A stretch of 11,046 nucleotides of DNA from Thermodesulfobacteriota bacterium (GTDB taxonomy: Bacteria > Desulfobacterota > BSN033 > UBA1163): the NCBI GenBank assembly GCA_030024065.1, contig JASEIE010000111.1, forward strand, positions 1-11,046. The letters run 5' to 3'. How positions within the stretch are numbered: position 1 is the stretch's first letter; every line of letters begins with the position of its first letter. The position numbers and the translations under genes are program-made. The notes below the pieces were generated by a model that ran no database searches, was not told the DNA's origin, and was given only the letters and a program-made list of their open reading frames with translations. Below, one piece after another: positions 1-7,171 of this stretch.

Positions 1-91
1 GTCTTTTTTTCTTTAATCCCATTCAATTTTTTCACACCTTCTCAGTTATGGGGGGGTTAAAAAAAGCTGTTTTTAAAAGCTTGCGTTCTGG

Positions 92-422
92 ATGATCCAT
101 TGTGAAATGACCGAGTTTCCCTTGGGGAGTTTGGTCGATCTCTTTCATCGTCTCTCTGGCTACTTCGCCCCCGTGATGGATCTTCTCAAGGAACAATATC
201 GGCTCTCCCCTGTCAAACATGCGGATGAAACCGGTTGGCGCAATGATGGTCAAGGCGGTTATGCATGGTTATTCTGTACCTCTGAGACCAGTCTGTTCTC
301 CTTCCAAAACGCCTGATCTGCCAGTGTGCCTCGAAGTATCTTCGGCGATAAGAAACTCCCGTGTCCTGGTCGTAGACCGGTAAAATGCTTATAATAAAGC
401 TCCTGTGCAGGTTCAATTATGA
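92..422 (+). pseudogene. IS66-family transposase remnant
   Basis: This is a decayed internal piece of an IS66 (TnpC/ORF3-type) DDE transposase, seen in two frames. The first frame (92-316) reads GSLVDLF...APVMDLLKEQY, then the IS66 signature VKHADETGW, whose D (residue 46 of this reading) is the first catalytic aspartate of the family, and then GYAWLFCTSET. It ends at a TGA (314-316), after which the same frame continues as SASVPRSIFGDKKL. After a +1 shift at about 345-360 the protein resumes as VLVVDR-stop-NAYNKAPVQVQL. This is the region of the second catalytic aspartate, with a TAA (381-383) where the family usually has tyrosine and a TGA at 420-422. The zinc-finger N-terminus, the rest of the catalytic core and the element ends are missing. 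Two nonsense codons plus a frameshift make it non-functional. It runs convergently into the carboxyltransferase gene. Confidence 0.85.
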
Positions 423-432
423 CCGCTCTTTT

Positions 433-2019
433 TCACAGCGGTATATTCCCGTGTTTCCTCCAGGGTCGCTCTTTCTTTTTGGTCGATAGGATCTCAAATG
501 CCTTGATGATGGCTGGTCTAGTCTCTTTAGGCTCGATGATGTCATCCACGTGACGAAAGGGTGCCACCGCAAAGACATCGATGTACTCATCATAAAATCT
601 CTTCCTCCACTCCTGTTCCAGCGCCTTTGGATTCTCTGCTTTGGCTAGGCGATTTTTGAGAATAGAGGTGCGGAGGAGGACACTAAAGGCGGCATCCACC
701 CCGTAGGTGCCAAACTGACCTGAGGGCCAGGAAAATAATATGTCTGCCCCTACGCCCCTGGATCCCATGGCAATATACGAACCTGCAAGACCTTTTCGTA
801 CGACCAGACTCACCTTGGGCACGGTGGTTTCACATTGAGAGAATAACATTTTTGCCCCGTGTCTTATTAGTCCCTGCCTCTCTGTTTTGGTGCTGGTAAT
901 GAATGCCGGGGAATCTATCAAATTGAGGATGGGGATGTTCATCGCATCGCAAAACCTGACGAACCTCGATGACTTGTCAGAAGCATCCACATCTAAGATG
1001 CCACCCATAAACAGCGGCTGGCTGGCATTGATGCCGATGGTGTGGCCGTTTAAGCGGGCAAAGCCGACGATCACGTTCTTTGCAAAGTTTGGCTTAATTT
1101 CAAAAAAGTAACTATTATCCACTATTCGGTTGATGATCTGACGCATATCATAGGGCTGCTTGGGGCTTTCAGGAAGAATCGAATTCAAACCTTCGTCTAC
1201 CCGATTCGGATCATCACCGGTTTCAACGATGGGCGGGTTCTGTAAATTGCTATCCGGAAGAAAGCTGAGCAGTTCTTTGCACCTCTTTATACACTCTTCA
1301 TCATTCTCAACCGCAAGATCGGCTACCCCACTAACCGAGGCATGCATCTCCGCTCCTCCAAGTTCCTCGGTGGTAACCTCCTCCCCTGTCATTGCCTTCA
1401 CGACAGGGGGCCCCCCAATGAACATGTAGCTGGTTTTCTTGACCATGAAGATGAAATCTGTCAAGGCCGGGCCGTAGCAAGGCCCACCGGCCACTGGTCC
1501 CATAATCAGCCCAATCTGGGGAATAACTCCAGAGGCGTTTACATAAGCGAAGAACTGTTCACCGATATTCTCATCACTATGCTGTTCATGGGGTCTCCTT
1601 CCTCCAGAATCCATCATCAACACGATGGGGAGCCTCATCTCCAAGGCTCTCTTATAGGTCCTGAGAAATTTTCTCACATTTATCCCACCCCAAGATCCGC
1701 CAGAGGAGGTAAAATCCTGCGCATAGCACCAAATTTTACGTCCATTCACCAGTCCATGTCCCGAAATACAGGCATCGCCTGGGATCTCCACCTCGTCAAA
1801 GCCAAAATCCTTGACCATCTGGATTGCCAGGAGATCATACTCCGTGAAAGTGCCTTTGTCGAACAAGAGGTCTAGCCTCTCTCGTGCCGTCAGCTTGCCC
1901 CTTTCATGTTGTTTTTGAATTTCTCTTTGGCCGCCTCCTTGTTTGAAAAGTTCTTTCCTTTCCTTAAGATATTTAATTCTTTCAGCCACTCCTTCCGATA
2001 CTAATTTGTTCTCCGCCAT
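433..2019 (-). CDS. Acyl-CoA carboxyltransferase subunit (propionyl/methylmalonyl-CoA carboxylase beta type)
   Basis: A 528-residue cytoplasmic protein of the carboxyl transferase family (PccB, MmdA and GcdA relatives), which moves CO2 between biotin and an acyl-CoA. The N-terminal crotonase-like half carries DSGG (137-140), NASGVIPQIGLIMGPVAGGP (161-180), PALTDFIFMV (184-193), VVKAMTGEEVT (206-216) and LGGAEMH. The C-terminal half carries GGILDVDASDKSSRFVRFCD, NIPILNLIDSPAF, RHGAKMLF, TVPKVSLVVRKGLAGSYIAMGS and the usual terminal RKHGNIPL. Length matches the family. The start is set at MAENK because a perfect AGGAGG lies 6 bases upstream; a longer in-frame reading to 2124 adds 35 unsupported residues. 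Several otherwise conserved spots differ: DSGGRRPHEQ instead of DSGGARIQEG, and FGTYGVDAAFSVL where MGAxGAV is expected. No biotin carboxylase, biotin carrier or sodium-pump subunit is in the window, so carboxylase and decarboxylase roles cannot be separated. Confidence 0.9.
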   Translation of the reverse strand: MAENKLVSEGVAERIKYLKERKELFKQGGGQREIQKQHERGKLTARERLDLLFDKGTFTEYDLLAIQMVKDFGFDEVEIPGDACISGHGLVNGRKIWCYAQDFTSSGGSWGGINVRKFLRTYKRALEMRLPIVLMMDSGGRRPHEQHSDENIGEQFFAYVNASGVIPQIGLIMGPVAGGPCYGPALTDFIFMVKKTSYMFIGGPPVVKAMTGEEVTTEELGGAEMHASVSGVADLAVENDEECIKRCKELLSFLPDSNLQNPPIVETGDDPNRVDEGLNSILPESPKQPYDMRQIINRIVDNSYFFEIKPNFAKNVIVGFARLNGHTIGINASQPLFMGGILDVDASDKSSRFVRFCDAMNIPILNLIDSPAFITSTKTERQGLIRHGAKMLFSQCETTVPKVSLVVRKGLAGSYIAMGSRGVGADILFSWPSGQFGTYGVDAAFSVLLRTSILKNRLAKAENPKALEQEWRKRFYDEYIDVFAVAPFRHVDDIIEPKETRPAIIKAFEILSTKKKERPWRKHGNIPL

Positions 2020-2025
2020 ATCTAT

Positions 2026-2031
2026 CCTCCT
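2026..2031 (-). promoter_or_regulatory. Shine-Dalgarno site fixing the carboxyltransferase start
   Basis: AGGAGG on the minus strand, 6 bases before the ATG at 2019. No comparable site precedes the upstream in-frame start at 2124. Confidence 0.8.
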
Positions 2032-2124
2032 ATTGAAACTGATGTAAATGAGAAAATACTTTGAATCAACCCTACAGTTGATAAAAATTATATGAAAAGG
2101 GAGGTGGGTGTGCTGGACGGACAC

Positions 2125-2142
2125 GGGAAGCTGAAGCTTCCC
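2125..2142. repeat. Perfect stem-loop GGGAAGC-TGAA-GCTTCCC
   Basis: A 7-bp perfect stem with a TGAA loop, about 105 bp upstream of the carboxyltransferase ATG. There is no T-run after it on either strand, so it is not a classical intrinsic terminator. It could be an mRNA processing or stability hairpin in the leader. Confidence 0.55.
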
Positions 2143-2203
2143 AAACCTTTACAGCGGCACCTTTAAACGTATTGCTACCCCGTTTTCAAGCATATCACAA
2201 AGT

Positions 2204-2216
2204 TCACCTCAGGTGA
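2204..2216. repeat. 13-bp palindrome, possible operator
   Basis: TCACCTCAGGTGA is a perfect palindrome around a central C. It lies in the gap between two cluster genes where a regulator could act. No regulator gene is in the cluster, so operator function is a guess. Confidence 0.35.
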
Positions 2217-2339
2217 CATCTTATATTACCCATAAAACATAGAAAAAATCCGAGATTGTAAAGGATTGGAAGTACACCTGCCTCCCTTTTCAACGCAACG
2301 TTAAGGTCAAGTTAAGACGTTTCATGGTCAATGGTAAAC

Positions 2340-3329
2340 TTAGATGCGAAAGGTTTCCAAGGTCTCTTTAGCGAAAAGTTCCTCTACTTTCAAGGGAGAC
2401 TCCAATAATGCTTGTTCTTCGAGGTAGGTGATGAAGGCACCTAACGCTTTTCGGTTCGCCTCAAGTCCATAGGGCCAGAAATCTTTTCCCATCAAATTGG
2501 TTGTGTTTTCAACCTCGGCATTGATCCAAGGAAGCATATATCTCAAGGTTGACTGGTTTGACATCTCCTCTGCACTCATATTTTTGCTCTGCAGGAAAGC
2601 CTTGTAGAGACTTTGAGCCACCCAGCGATGTTGTTCATAGATCTCTCGACGGATTACAACGAGATGCATAATGGGGAATATACCGGTTCGGCTGAAGTAA
2701 TCCTCTTCGATCGCGCGACAATTTGGCCATAACCTGGTGACATTCGGAGATCCCCTGCGGAAACAATCCGGCTCTCTTGCGCCCACGACCACATCGATCT
2801 CACCTTTATCCAGCATCTCACTCAAGGTTTTATTGCCTATGTCTATAATCGATAGGCCCTCGGTTGGTTTTGCATTCAGCCGCTGTTTCCGGCCCGGTTG
2901 ATTTATGCCTCCGACGAACCATGTCACATCGTCAAATCGAACCCCATAGTCGTGTTGCAAAAAACCACGGATCCAGATACCTGCAGACATTGTGTAGTCA
3001 GGTGTCCCGATCCGCTTCCCACGCAGGTCTTCGGGCTTTTTGATCCCGGATTTGACATTGATGAAAATGGTTGAGTGACGGAAGAAACGAGATGGAAAGG
3101 CGGGAATGGCAATAAACCGTCTCTCCCCCCGGCTGACAAGGATGGAATAATTCGCCAGGGGAAACTCTGAAGCGTCAAATTCATTATGGATTTCCATGCG
3201 CCAAAAGATCTCTTCTGGCTCCATCGTGAGACAGTTAAGGTCTATCCCTTCCGGCATGACGTGACCTTGCAACAAAGGAAAGGTCCGATCATTGCGACCA
3301 CATGCCAATGTCAATTTCAATCTTGCCAT
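2340..3329 (-). CDS. 4,5-dihydroxyphthalate decarboxylase-like / periplasmic-binding-fold protein
   Basis: A 329-residue protein resembling the family named after 4,5-dihydroxyphthalate decarboxylase (Pht5), whose members have the two-lobed fold of substrate-binding proteins. Typical features are LTLACGRNDRT (7-16), EEIFWRM (39-45), EFDASEFPLANY (50-61), FIAIPAFPSRFFRHSTIFIN (72-91), the domain-opening KKPEDLRGKRIGTPDY (97-112), GIWIRGFLQHDYGV and the terminal DFWPYGLEANRKAL. It has no signal peptide or lipobox, so it is probably cytoplasmic, unlike the TctC protein upstream in the same transcription direction. The start at MARLK is chosen because AAGGAG lies 8 bases before it; an in-frame start 13 codons earlier lacks this. 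Most homologues in anaerobes are uncharacterised, and either decarboxylation or binding of an aromatic or dicarboxylic acid fits. Real phthalate chemistry is not shown. Confidence 0.75.
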   Translation of the reverse strand: MARLKLTLACGRNDRTFPLLQGHVMPEGIDLNCLTMEPEEIFWRMEIHNEFDASEFPLANYSILVSRGERRFIAIPAFPSRFFRHSTIFINVKSGIKKPEDLRGKRIGTPDYTMSAGIWIRGFLQHDYGVRFDDVTWFVGGINQPGRKQRLNAKPTEGLSIIDIGNKTLSEMLDKGEIDVVVGAREPDCFRRGSPNVTRLWPNCRAIEEDYFSRTGIFPIMHLVVIRREIYEQHRWVAQSLYKAFLQSKNMSAEEMSNQSTLRYMLPWINAEVENTTNLMGKDFWPYGLEANRKALGAFITYLEEQALLESPLKVEELFAKETLETFRI

Positions 3330-3337
3330 TGTTTGAT

Positions 3338-3343
3338 CTCCTT
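3338..3343 (-). promoter_or_regulatory. Shine-Dalgarno site fixing the MARLK start
   Basis: AAGGAG on the minus strand with an 8-base spacer to the ATG at 3329. It favours this start over the in-frame start at 3368. Confidence 0.7.
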
Positions 3344-3456
3344 TCTGCATAACGGTTTGAAGTATCATATAACATAACTCAACATGTAAACGAAATTCCT
3401 TTCAAAAAAGTGAGACTCTTTTCCACTTTATCTAACTAAAGATATGGCCTGCCCCT

Positions 3457-4560
3457 TTAGTCGAAGACGACGCCGTATTTCTGAATGAGTACTTTCCTCA
3501 TAAACTGGATCACCTCGGGAGGCCCTGAAACTCCTTTCGGATATCCGCTTGCAAGCTCTTCACCGACAATATGAGGCGAGCCCGGGTTCATCCTTTCAGA
3601 CTCTTCAAGGAACTTTGGATCTTTTACCATTTCTATCGCTGCCTTTCTAAAAATATTTATGTATTCTTTTGGTGTGTTCGGGGGAAGGAGAACTGTCTTG
3701 TTATAGGTACTGGTCCCCGCAACCAGCTTATAGGCTTCCCAAACAAGGCCGCTCGGCGAACGGCCATGAATCTTTTGGTAGAGCTCCGCAGGTGTGGGAA
3801 TATCCGGAGCCGCTTTCTCTCTCGGAAGATTTCCTTTGGAATCCAGCAACCCACCCTGAAAGACCGGTTTTACCTCACCCTTTTCTACGTGAGATTTTAT
3901 GGAGCTATAGTATCCAAGCGTAGTTTCACCACTTATGTTGATTTCCCCGGCAAGGAAAGCAAGCCGAGCAGCCCCACCGCCTTCATAGCCAAAGACCATC
4001 TTTTGAACTTCGAATCCCACAAGCTCTTTTGCCCAAAGAAAACCGCTTGTGGTTCCTGATGTAACTGCGCCGTGGCCGAAGATTAGGCCTTTGGCTGTCA
4101 TAATATCATTAGGTCCTGTGATGAGGCCTGGCTTACAGTAATAAACACGGCCCGTAGGAGATGAATAGATGGCATACATTTCCTCCAACTTGTACTCTGT
4201 GCCCTTGGAGCGTAATATATTTTCCATCACCGTCTTACCAGCAGTGATCAAGCAGGTAAGCCCATTGGGCTTTGCATGCCACACATAATTGGCACCCACG
4301 AGACCTCCGGCTGCAGGCATGTTCCGAATGACGATTTTAGGGTTTCCAGGAATGTATTTCGATAAATACTTGGATATCATTCGAGCGGATATATCCGTCC
4401 CCCCTCCCGCACCGGAGGGAACCACAAAAGTGATAATTTTCCCCTGATAATAGGGCGCCGCAGATGCTGCCTCCCCGCTCAGGAGGCCGCTCAGTATCAA
4501 AGCGAATACAACAATCAGAGAAAGGTTGCTTTGCCATAACAAAGTATTTAATTTCTGCAT
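3457..4560 (-). CDS. TctC/Bug-family tripartite tricarboxylate transporter solute receptor
   Basis: A 367-residue periplasmic receptor that would bind a carboxylate and deliver it to TctA/TctB membrane proteins. A Sec signal peptide is visible: K3, hydrophobic core 12-28, and a likely cleavage after ASA at 32-34. The mature protein shows Bug-family signatures: ITFVVPSGAGGGTDISARM (43-61), KIVIRNMPAAGGLVGANYV (75-93) and PNGLT. It is somewhat longer than the usual 320 or so residues, with extra sequence around 110-150 and 240-290. The start is placed at MQKL because AAGGAGG sits 5 bases upstream; a start 9 codons earlier is possible but would spoil the signal peptide. The gene lies 67 bp downstream of the ThDP enzyme on the same strand. 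Neither TctA nor TctB is present, so it may be an orphan receptor using a transporter encoded elsewhere. Confidence 0.88.
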   Translation of the reverse strand: MQKLNTLLWQSNLSLIVVFALILSGLLSGEAASAAPYYQGKIITFVVPSGAGGGTDISARMISKYLSKYIPGNPKIVIRNMPAAGGLVGANYVWHAKPNGLTCLITAGKTVMENILRSKGTEYKLEEMYAIYSSPTGRVYYCKPGLITGPNDIMTAKGLIFGHGAVTSGTTSGFLWAKELVGFEVQKMVFGYEGGGAARLAFLAGEINISGETTLGYYSSIKSHVEKGEVKPVFQGGLLDSKGNLPREKAAPDIPTPAELYQKIHGRSPSGLVWEAYKLVAGTSTYNKTVLLPPNTPKEYINIFRKAAIEMVKDPKFLEESERMNPGSPHIVGEELASGYPKGVSGPPEVIQFMRKVLIQKYGVVFD

Positions 4561-4565
4561 CTCAA

Positions 4566-4572
4566 CCTCCTT
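4566..4572 (-). promoter_or_regulatory. Shine-Dalgarno site fixing the TctC start
   Basis: AAGGAGG on the minus strand, 5 bases before the ATG at 4560. Confidence 0.75.
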
Positions 4573-4627
4573 GTCAATATTGTTCATTCCTAAAATAATG
4601 TCTGGCTCAATAGATGACCATCTTCGG

Positions 4628-6373
4628 TCAGCGTGCCTTTGTAACGATATCTACGAGGGCACAGGAGTTATGTTCCTTTACATACCGCACTGCTCTCTCC
4701 AGGGCAGGGCGAACTTCTTCAGGCTTATCAATGGGACCTTCACCATAAACTCCGAAATTCTGTGCTAATCCGGCAAAGTTCACGGGGGGATTATCAATGT
4801 GAGTGCCAACTCCTGCCGTGGATGTGGATCGCCCCCTCGCCCTTGATAATGATTCTTGATGATCCTCTGAATTATAATAGGAACGGTTGTTGAACATCAC
4901 CACCAATAAGGGGATATGATGATGGGCTGCCGTCCATAACGCACTCGGATGATACAGAAAATCACCATCAGGTTGAATGTCGATACAGAGACGACCTGTT
5001 CCTTTGTGTGCCAGTGCTGCACCTATGGAATGCGCCACTCCATAACCCACGCTGCCCCCACCAAAGGCTCCGATCCATTGATGAGGGCTGGTCCAATCCC
5101 ACAATCGGCGTGTCCAGCCCTCCAGACGCCTATTCACCAAAACCCAGTCATCCCTCTTCACCACCTCCCATAGCTCTGACGCCAAGAAAGGCAAGGAAAC
5201 CGGGCTGTCTTTACTTGTTTTGACGGCTTGCGCCTGCCATTTCTTCCGACAATCCTCATGTTTTTCCTTCAGCATTGCAAACCGCTTTTTACGATCCACA
5301 GGGTCGTTTGAAGCCATTTCCTGTTTGCACATTGGGATCAATGCCGGTAGCGCCAGTGACGTATCAGCCGTGATTGACAAATTCATGGGTTGAAGTCTGC
5401 CCAAATGAGGTATCCATGCCCGAAGCAGCAACTCCTGAAGACCTATGTGAATGATCTTGGCGGTCTCGGAAAAAAGGGGCTTCTGCTGGCGAGTCCCGCG
5501 GTCCATCTTCGTAAGAGTATCATAAAAGTTATGCATGTCCAGACCCAAAATAACATCTGCCGTTTCAATCAGCTCGTCCTGCGCTCCTGTTAAATCCAAC
5601 GGATGGGTGTTGGGAAAATTAAATCGGCTGCCCGCATCAATGACAGGCAATACCAAAAGTTCAGACAGCTCGACCAGCATTGCTACCGCACTTGGGTTCC
5701 GGCCAAGGTAGTCCGCCATCACCACCGGCCGTTTTGCCTGAACCAGCAATCGGGCCACTTCCTGAAGTGCTGACGGATCGGCCTGCGGTGACCTTGGAAC
5801 AGGATATTGCTCAAAATCCGGAACCCTGTAGTTCTCATTGATCTGCTGCTCCTGAAGACCTAAATCCAGACAAATATACACCGGACCTTTGGGTTCACTC
5901 ATGGCCGCCCGGTAGCCCCGGTAGAAACCCTCAGCCAGACTGTCAATGCTGTAAGGCTGATCATCCCATTTCACAATGTCTCTGATCACATTTCCCTGGA
6001 CTAATGCCGTGTGGTGAAATTCAGCCCCCGGACGCCTGAGCTCTATGGCCATGGGACCCGTACCCCCCAAAAGTAAAATAGGTGTTTGATCCAACCAATC
6101 GATATAAATCGCAAAACTACCATTGAGAAGACCGACTACATTATGGGTGACTGCCGCCATGGGCTTCAATGCGGCTTTGGCATAACCCTGGGCTAAGGAG
6201 ACAGCAACATTCTCATGACAACAGAAGATGATCTCAGGTTTCTTATTACCCCCATAATTAACAATGGACTCATGCAAACCTCGAAATGAGGCTCCAGGGT
6301 TAAAAGCGATGTAGTCAATATCGAGCTTGTTGAGCAAATCCACCATCAAATCCGAACCATACTTTTGTTTCAT
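4628..6373 (-). CDS. Thiamine-diphosphate-dependent enzyme (acetolactate synthase / benzoylformate decarboxylase superfamily)
   Basis: A 581-residue ThDP enzyme with the three-domain plan of the superfamily. The N-terminal PYR domain includes FNPGASFRGLHES (24-36) and the activating glutamate in CHENVAVSLAQGYA (E54). A central domain follows (about 200-350). The C-terminal PP domain has GGGSVGYGVAHSIGAALA (438-455) and the Mg/ThDP motif DIQPDGDFLYHPSALW (465-480) ending in FNNRSYYNSE (494-503). The usual GDG is replaced by PDGD, as in a subgroup of oxoacid-decarboxylase-like proteins I cannot name precisely. An excellent AAGGAGG ribosome binding site lies just upstream. The protein is cytoplasmic and is the first intact gene of the minus-strand cluster, preceded by a broken FAD oxidoreductase. 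The substrate is probably a 2-oxo acid or an acyl-CoA such as oxalyl-CoA; the sequence alone does not choose. FAD is not necessarily required. Confidence 0.85.
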   Translation of the reverse strand: MKQKYGSDLMVDLLNKLDIDYIAFNPGASFRGLHESIVNYGGNKKPEIIFCCHENVAVSLAQGYAKAALKPMAAVTHNVVGLLNGSFAIYIDWLDQTPILLLGGTGPMAIELRRPGAEFHHTALVQGNVIRDIVKWDDQPYSIDSLAEGFYRGYRAAMSEPKGPVYICLDLGLQEQQINENYRVPDFEQYPVPRSPQADPSALQEVARLLVQAKRPVVMADYLGRNPSAVAMLVELSELLVLPVIDAGSRFNFPNTHPLDLTGAQDELIETADVILGLDMHNFYDTLTKMDRGTRQQKPLFSETAKIIHIGLQELLLRAWIPHLGRLQPMNLSITADTSLALPALIPMCKQEMASNDPVDRKKRFAMLKEKHEDCRKKWQAQAVKTSKDSPVSLPFLASELWEVVKRDDWVLVNRRLEGWTRRLWDWTSPHQWIGAFGGGSVGYGVAHSIGAALAHKGTGRLCIDIQPDGDFLYHPSALWTAAHHHIPLLVVMFNNRSYYNSEDHQESLSRARGRSTSTAGVGTHIDNPPVNFAGLAQNFGVYGEGPIDKPEEVRPALERAVRYVKEHNSCALVDIVTKAR

Positions 6374-6423
6374 CTTATCCTCCTTATGCGAAGTAGGTTG
6401 TACAGGCTATCATCTCTTGACCA

Positions 6424-6795
6424 TCAAATATGGACTCTCTCCTCTTTACGTTTTCCGATGACAACCTTGATCTTGTTCCCCTCCATCTCAACTTCTTCAA
6501 TGTGGGTGGAGAGAAAAACGGAAATTCCTCTCTGGAGAAGGAGTCTCTTTACCACGGTTTCCATCTTGACGACAATGTAGAGGGAGACATGATGATGCCC
6601 TGGAAATTCAATCCCTCGACGGTGGATGTTCCAATCGATGAGATAAAAAAGTGGCATCATTTCTTCAGTGTCTGTGAAACGGCCATTGTTCCGTCTGATT
6701 CCACTGACCAGACTGGTCCCCAGCAACATATTTATCCTTTCAATCAGAAAGACTGCAGCTCCCTGTCTATGGGTTTCGAGTGAAGGTGCACAGCC
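6424..6795 (-). pseudogene. Remnant of an FAD-dependent oxidoreductase
   Basis: The minus-strand reading GCAPSLETHRQGAAVFLIER looks like a damaged Rossmann start in which the usual GGGPAG is lost, followed by the second-strand GAxVxLIER. Then come MLLGTSLVSGI and TVVKRLLLQRGISVFLSTHIEEVEMEGNKIKVVI, which match the middle of the FAD_oxidored (PF12831-like) domain, where such proteins read ETxKxLLxxxGVxVLLxTxVxxV. The piece is about 125 residues, whereas the family is usually 400 or more, and it stops at 6424, 50 bp before the ThDP enzyme. The GxGxxG loop and the whole C-terminal part are absent. It was probably a cluster gene that was deleted internally. Short length and divergence make the family call moderate. 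Confidence 0.5.
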
Positions 6796-6913
6796 TGAAA
6801 AACCATGACACCATTTATTGGAGAAACCCTTCTATAGAATTAATTTTCTTTGAGTCTAATATAGGGACCCAATATTCGATCCTTTAGAACGGAATTTTTT
6901 TATTTTGAACACC

Positions 6914-6942
6914 GTTTTACAAACTTGCAGAAGATTTGTCAA
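6914..6942 (-). promoter_or_regulatory. Candidate sigma70 promoter for the minus-strand cluster
   Basis: On the minus strand, TTGACA (6942-6937), a 17-base spacer, then TAAAAC (6919-6914). The -35 is a consensus match and the -10 matches 4 of 6. It is correctly oriented to transcribe the oxidoreductase remnant and the ThDP enzyme, with about 530 bases to the first intact start codon. Confidence 0.45.
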
Positions 6943-6970
6943 CAAAAATTTTGAGGGTGTCATTTAAGAA

Positions 6971-7171
6971 TTAAAAGTGGACACATAATCCCCCTGAAAT
7001 TCGCAATGGCAGCTCCATTTACAAAGGCATTCATGGTGAGACGATTGAATTCATAGGCTACCTCTTCGGCTGGCGGGAGAGGTTTAGGGTGAGGGTGGAT
7101 TGCAAAAGAATACCCCCTCACCTTTATCCTCTCCCCAAGGGGAGAAGAAATTAGAACGTGTCCACTTATAA
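6971..7171. mobile_element. MITE-like element with terminal inverted repeats
   Basis: The ends are TTAAAAGTGGACAC (6971-6984) and GTGTCCACTTATAA (7158-7171), inverted copies matching at 13 of 14 positions. The interior is about 170 bp and includes a nested long palindrome (7075-7144). A minus-strand reading frame covers it, but its translation (SPLGERIKVRG...PHPKPLPP) is the familiar nonsense reading of a dispersed repeat, not a protein. I see no clear target-site duplication. The element is either a miniature inverted-repeat transposable element or the trimmed ends of an insertion sequence; no transposase remains. Confidence 0.6.
7075..7144. repeat. Dispersed palindromic repeat (CCCTCACC...CCTCTCCC type)
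   Basis: The arms at 7075-7095 and 7115-7135 are inverted copies matching at 18 of 21 bases around a 19-base loop. The second arm ends in another perfect palindrome, CTCCCC-AA-GGGGAG (7131-7144). Sequences of this composition recur in many copies in intergenic regions of numerous proteobacterial genomes, which fits a REP/ERIC-like element, here carried inside the larger terminal-inverted-repeat element. Confidence 0.65.

Larger units (their letters stand above)
2020..2339. other. 320-bp non-coding gap between two cluster genes
   Basis: No convincing gene is seen on either strand. The gap holds the ribosome binding site of the carboxyltransferase, a minus-strand TATAAT (2092-2087) without a good -35 box, a stem-loop (2125-2142) and a 13-bp palindrome (2204-2216). 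Other gaps in the cluster are 67 and 127 bp, so this one is long enough to contain a separate promoter or attenuator for the carboxyltransferase gene. Confidence 0.5.

Noticed and set aside
1342..1875. 177-codon plus-strand open frame inside the carboxyltransferase gene
   Set aside because: It is the shadow of a clear family member on the other strand; its translation has no domain-like pattern.
3400..3432. AAAGTG...CACTTT as a terminator between the TctC and Pht5-like genes on the minus strand
   Set aside because: A six-pair AT-rich stem with an 11-base loop is too weak to support a call, although a T-run follows it.
3571..4059. 162-codon plus-strand open frame inside the TctC gene
   Set aside because: It is a shadow of the well-supported Bug-family receptor, and its translation lacks any domain signature.
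6430..6783. 117-codon plus-strand open frame opposite the oxidoreductase remnant
   Set aside because: There is no recognisable motif or ribosome binding site, whereas the minus strand reads as part of an FAD oxidoreductase.
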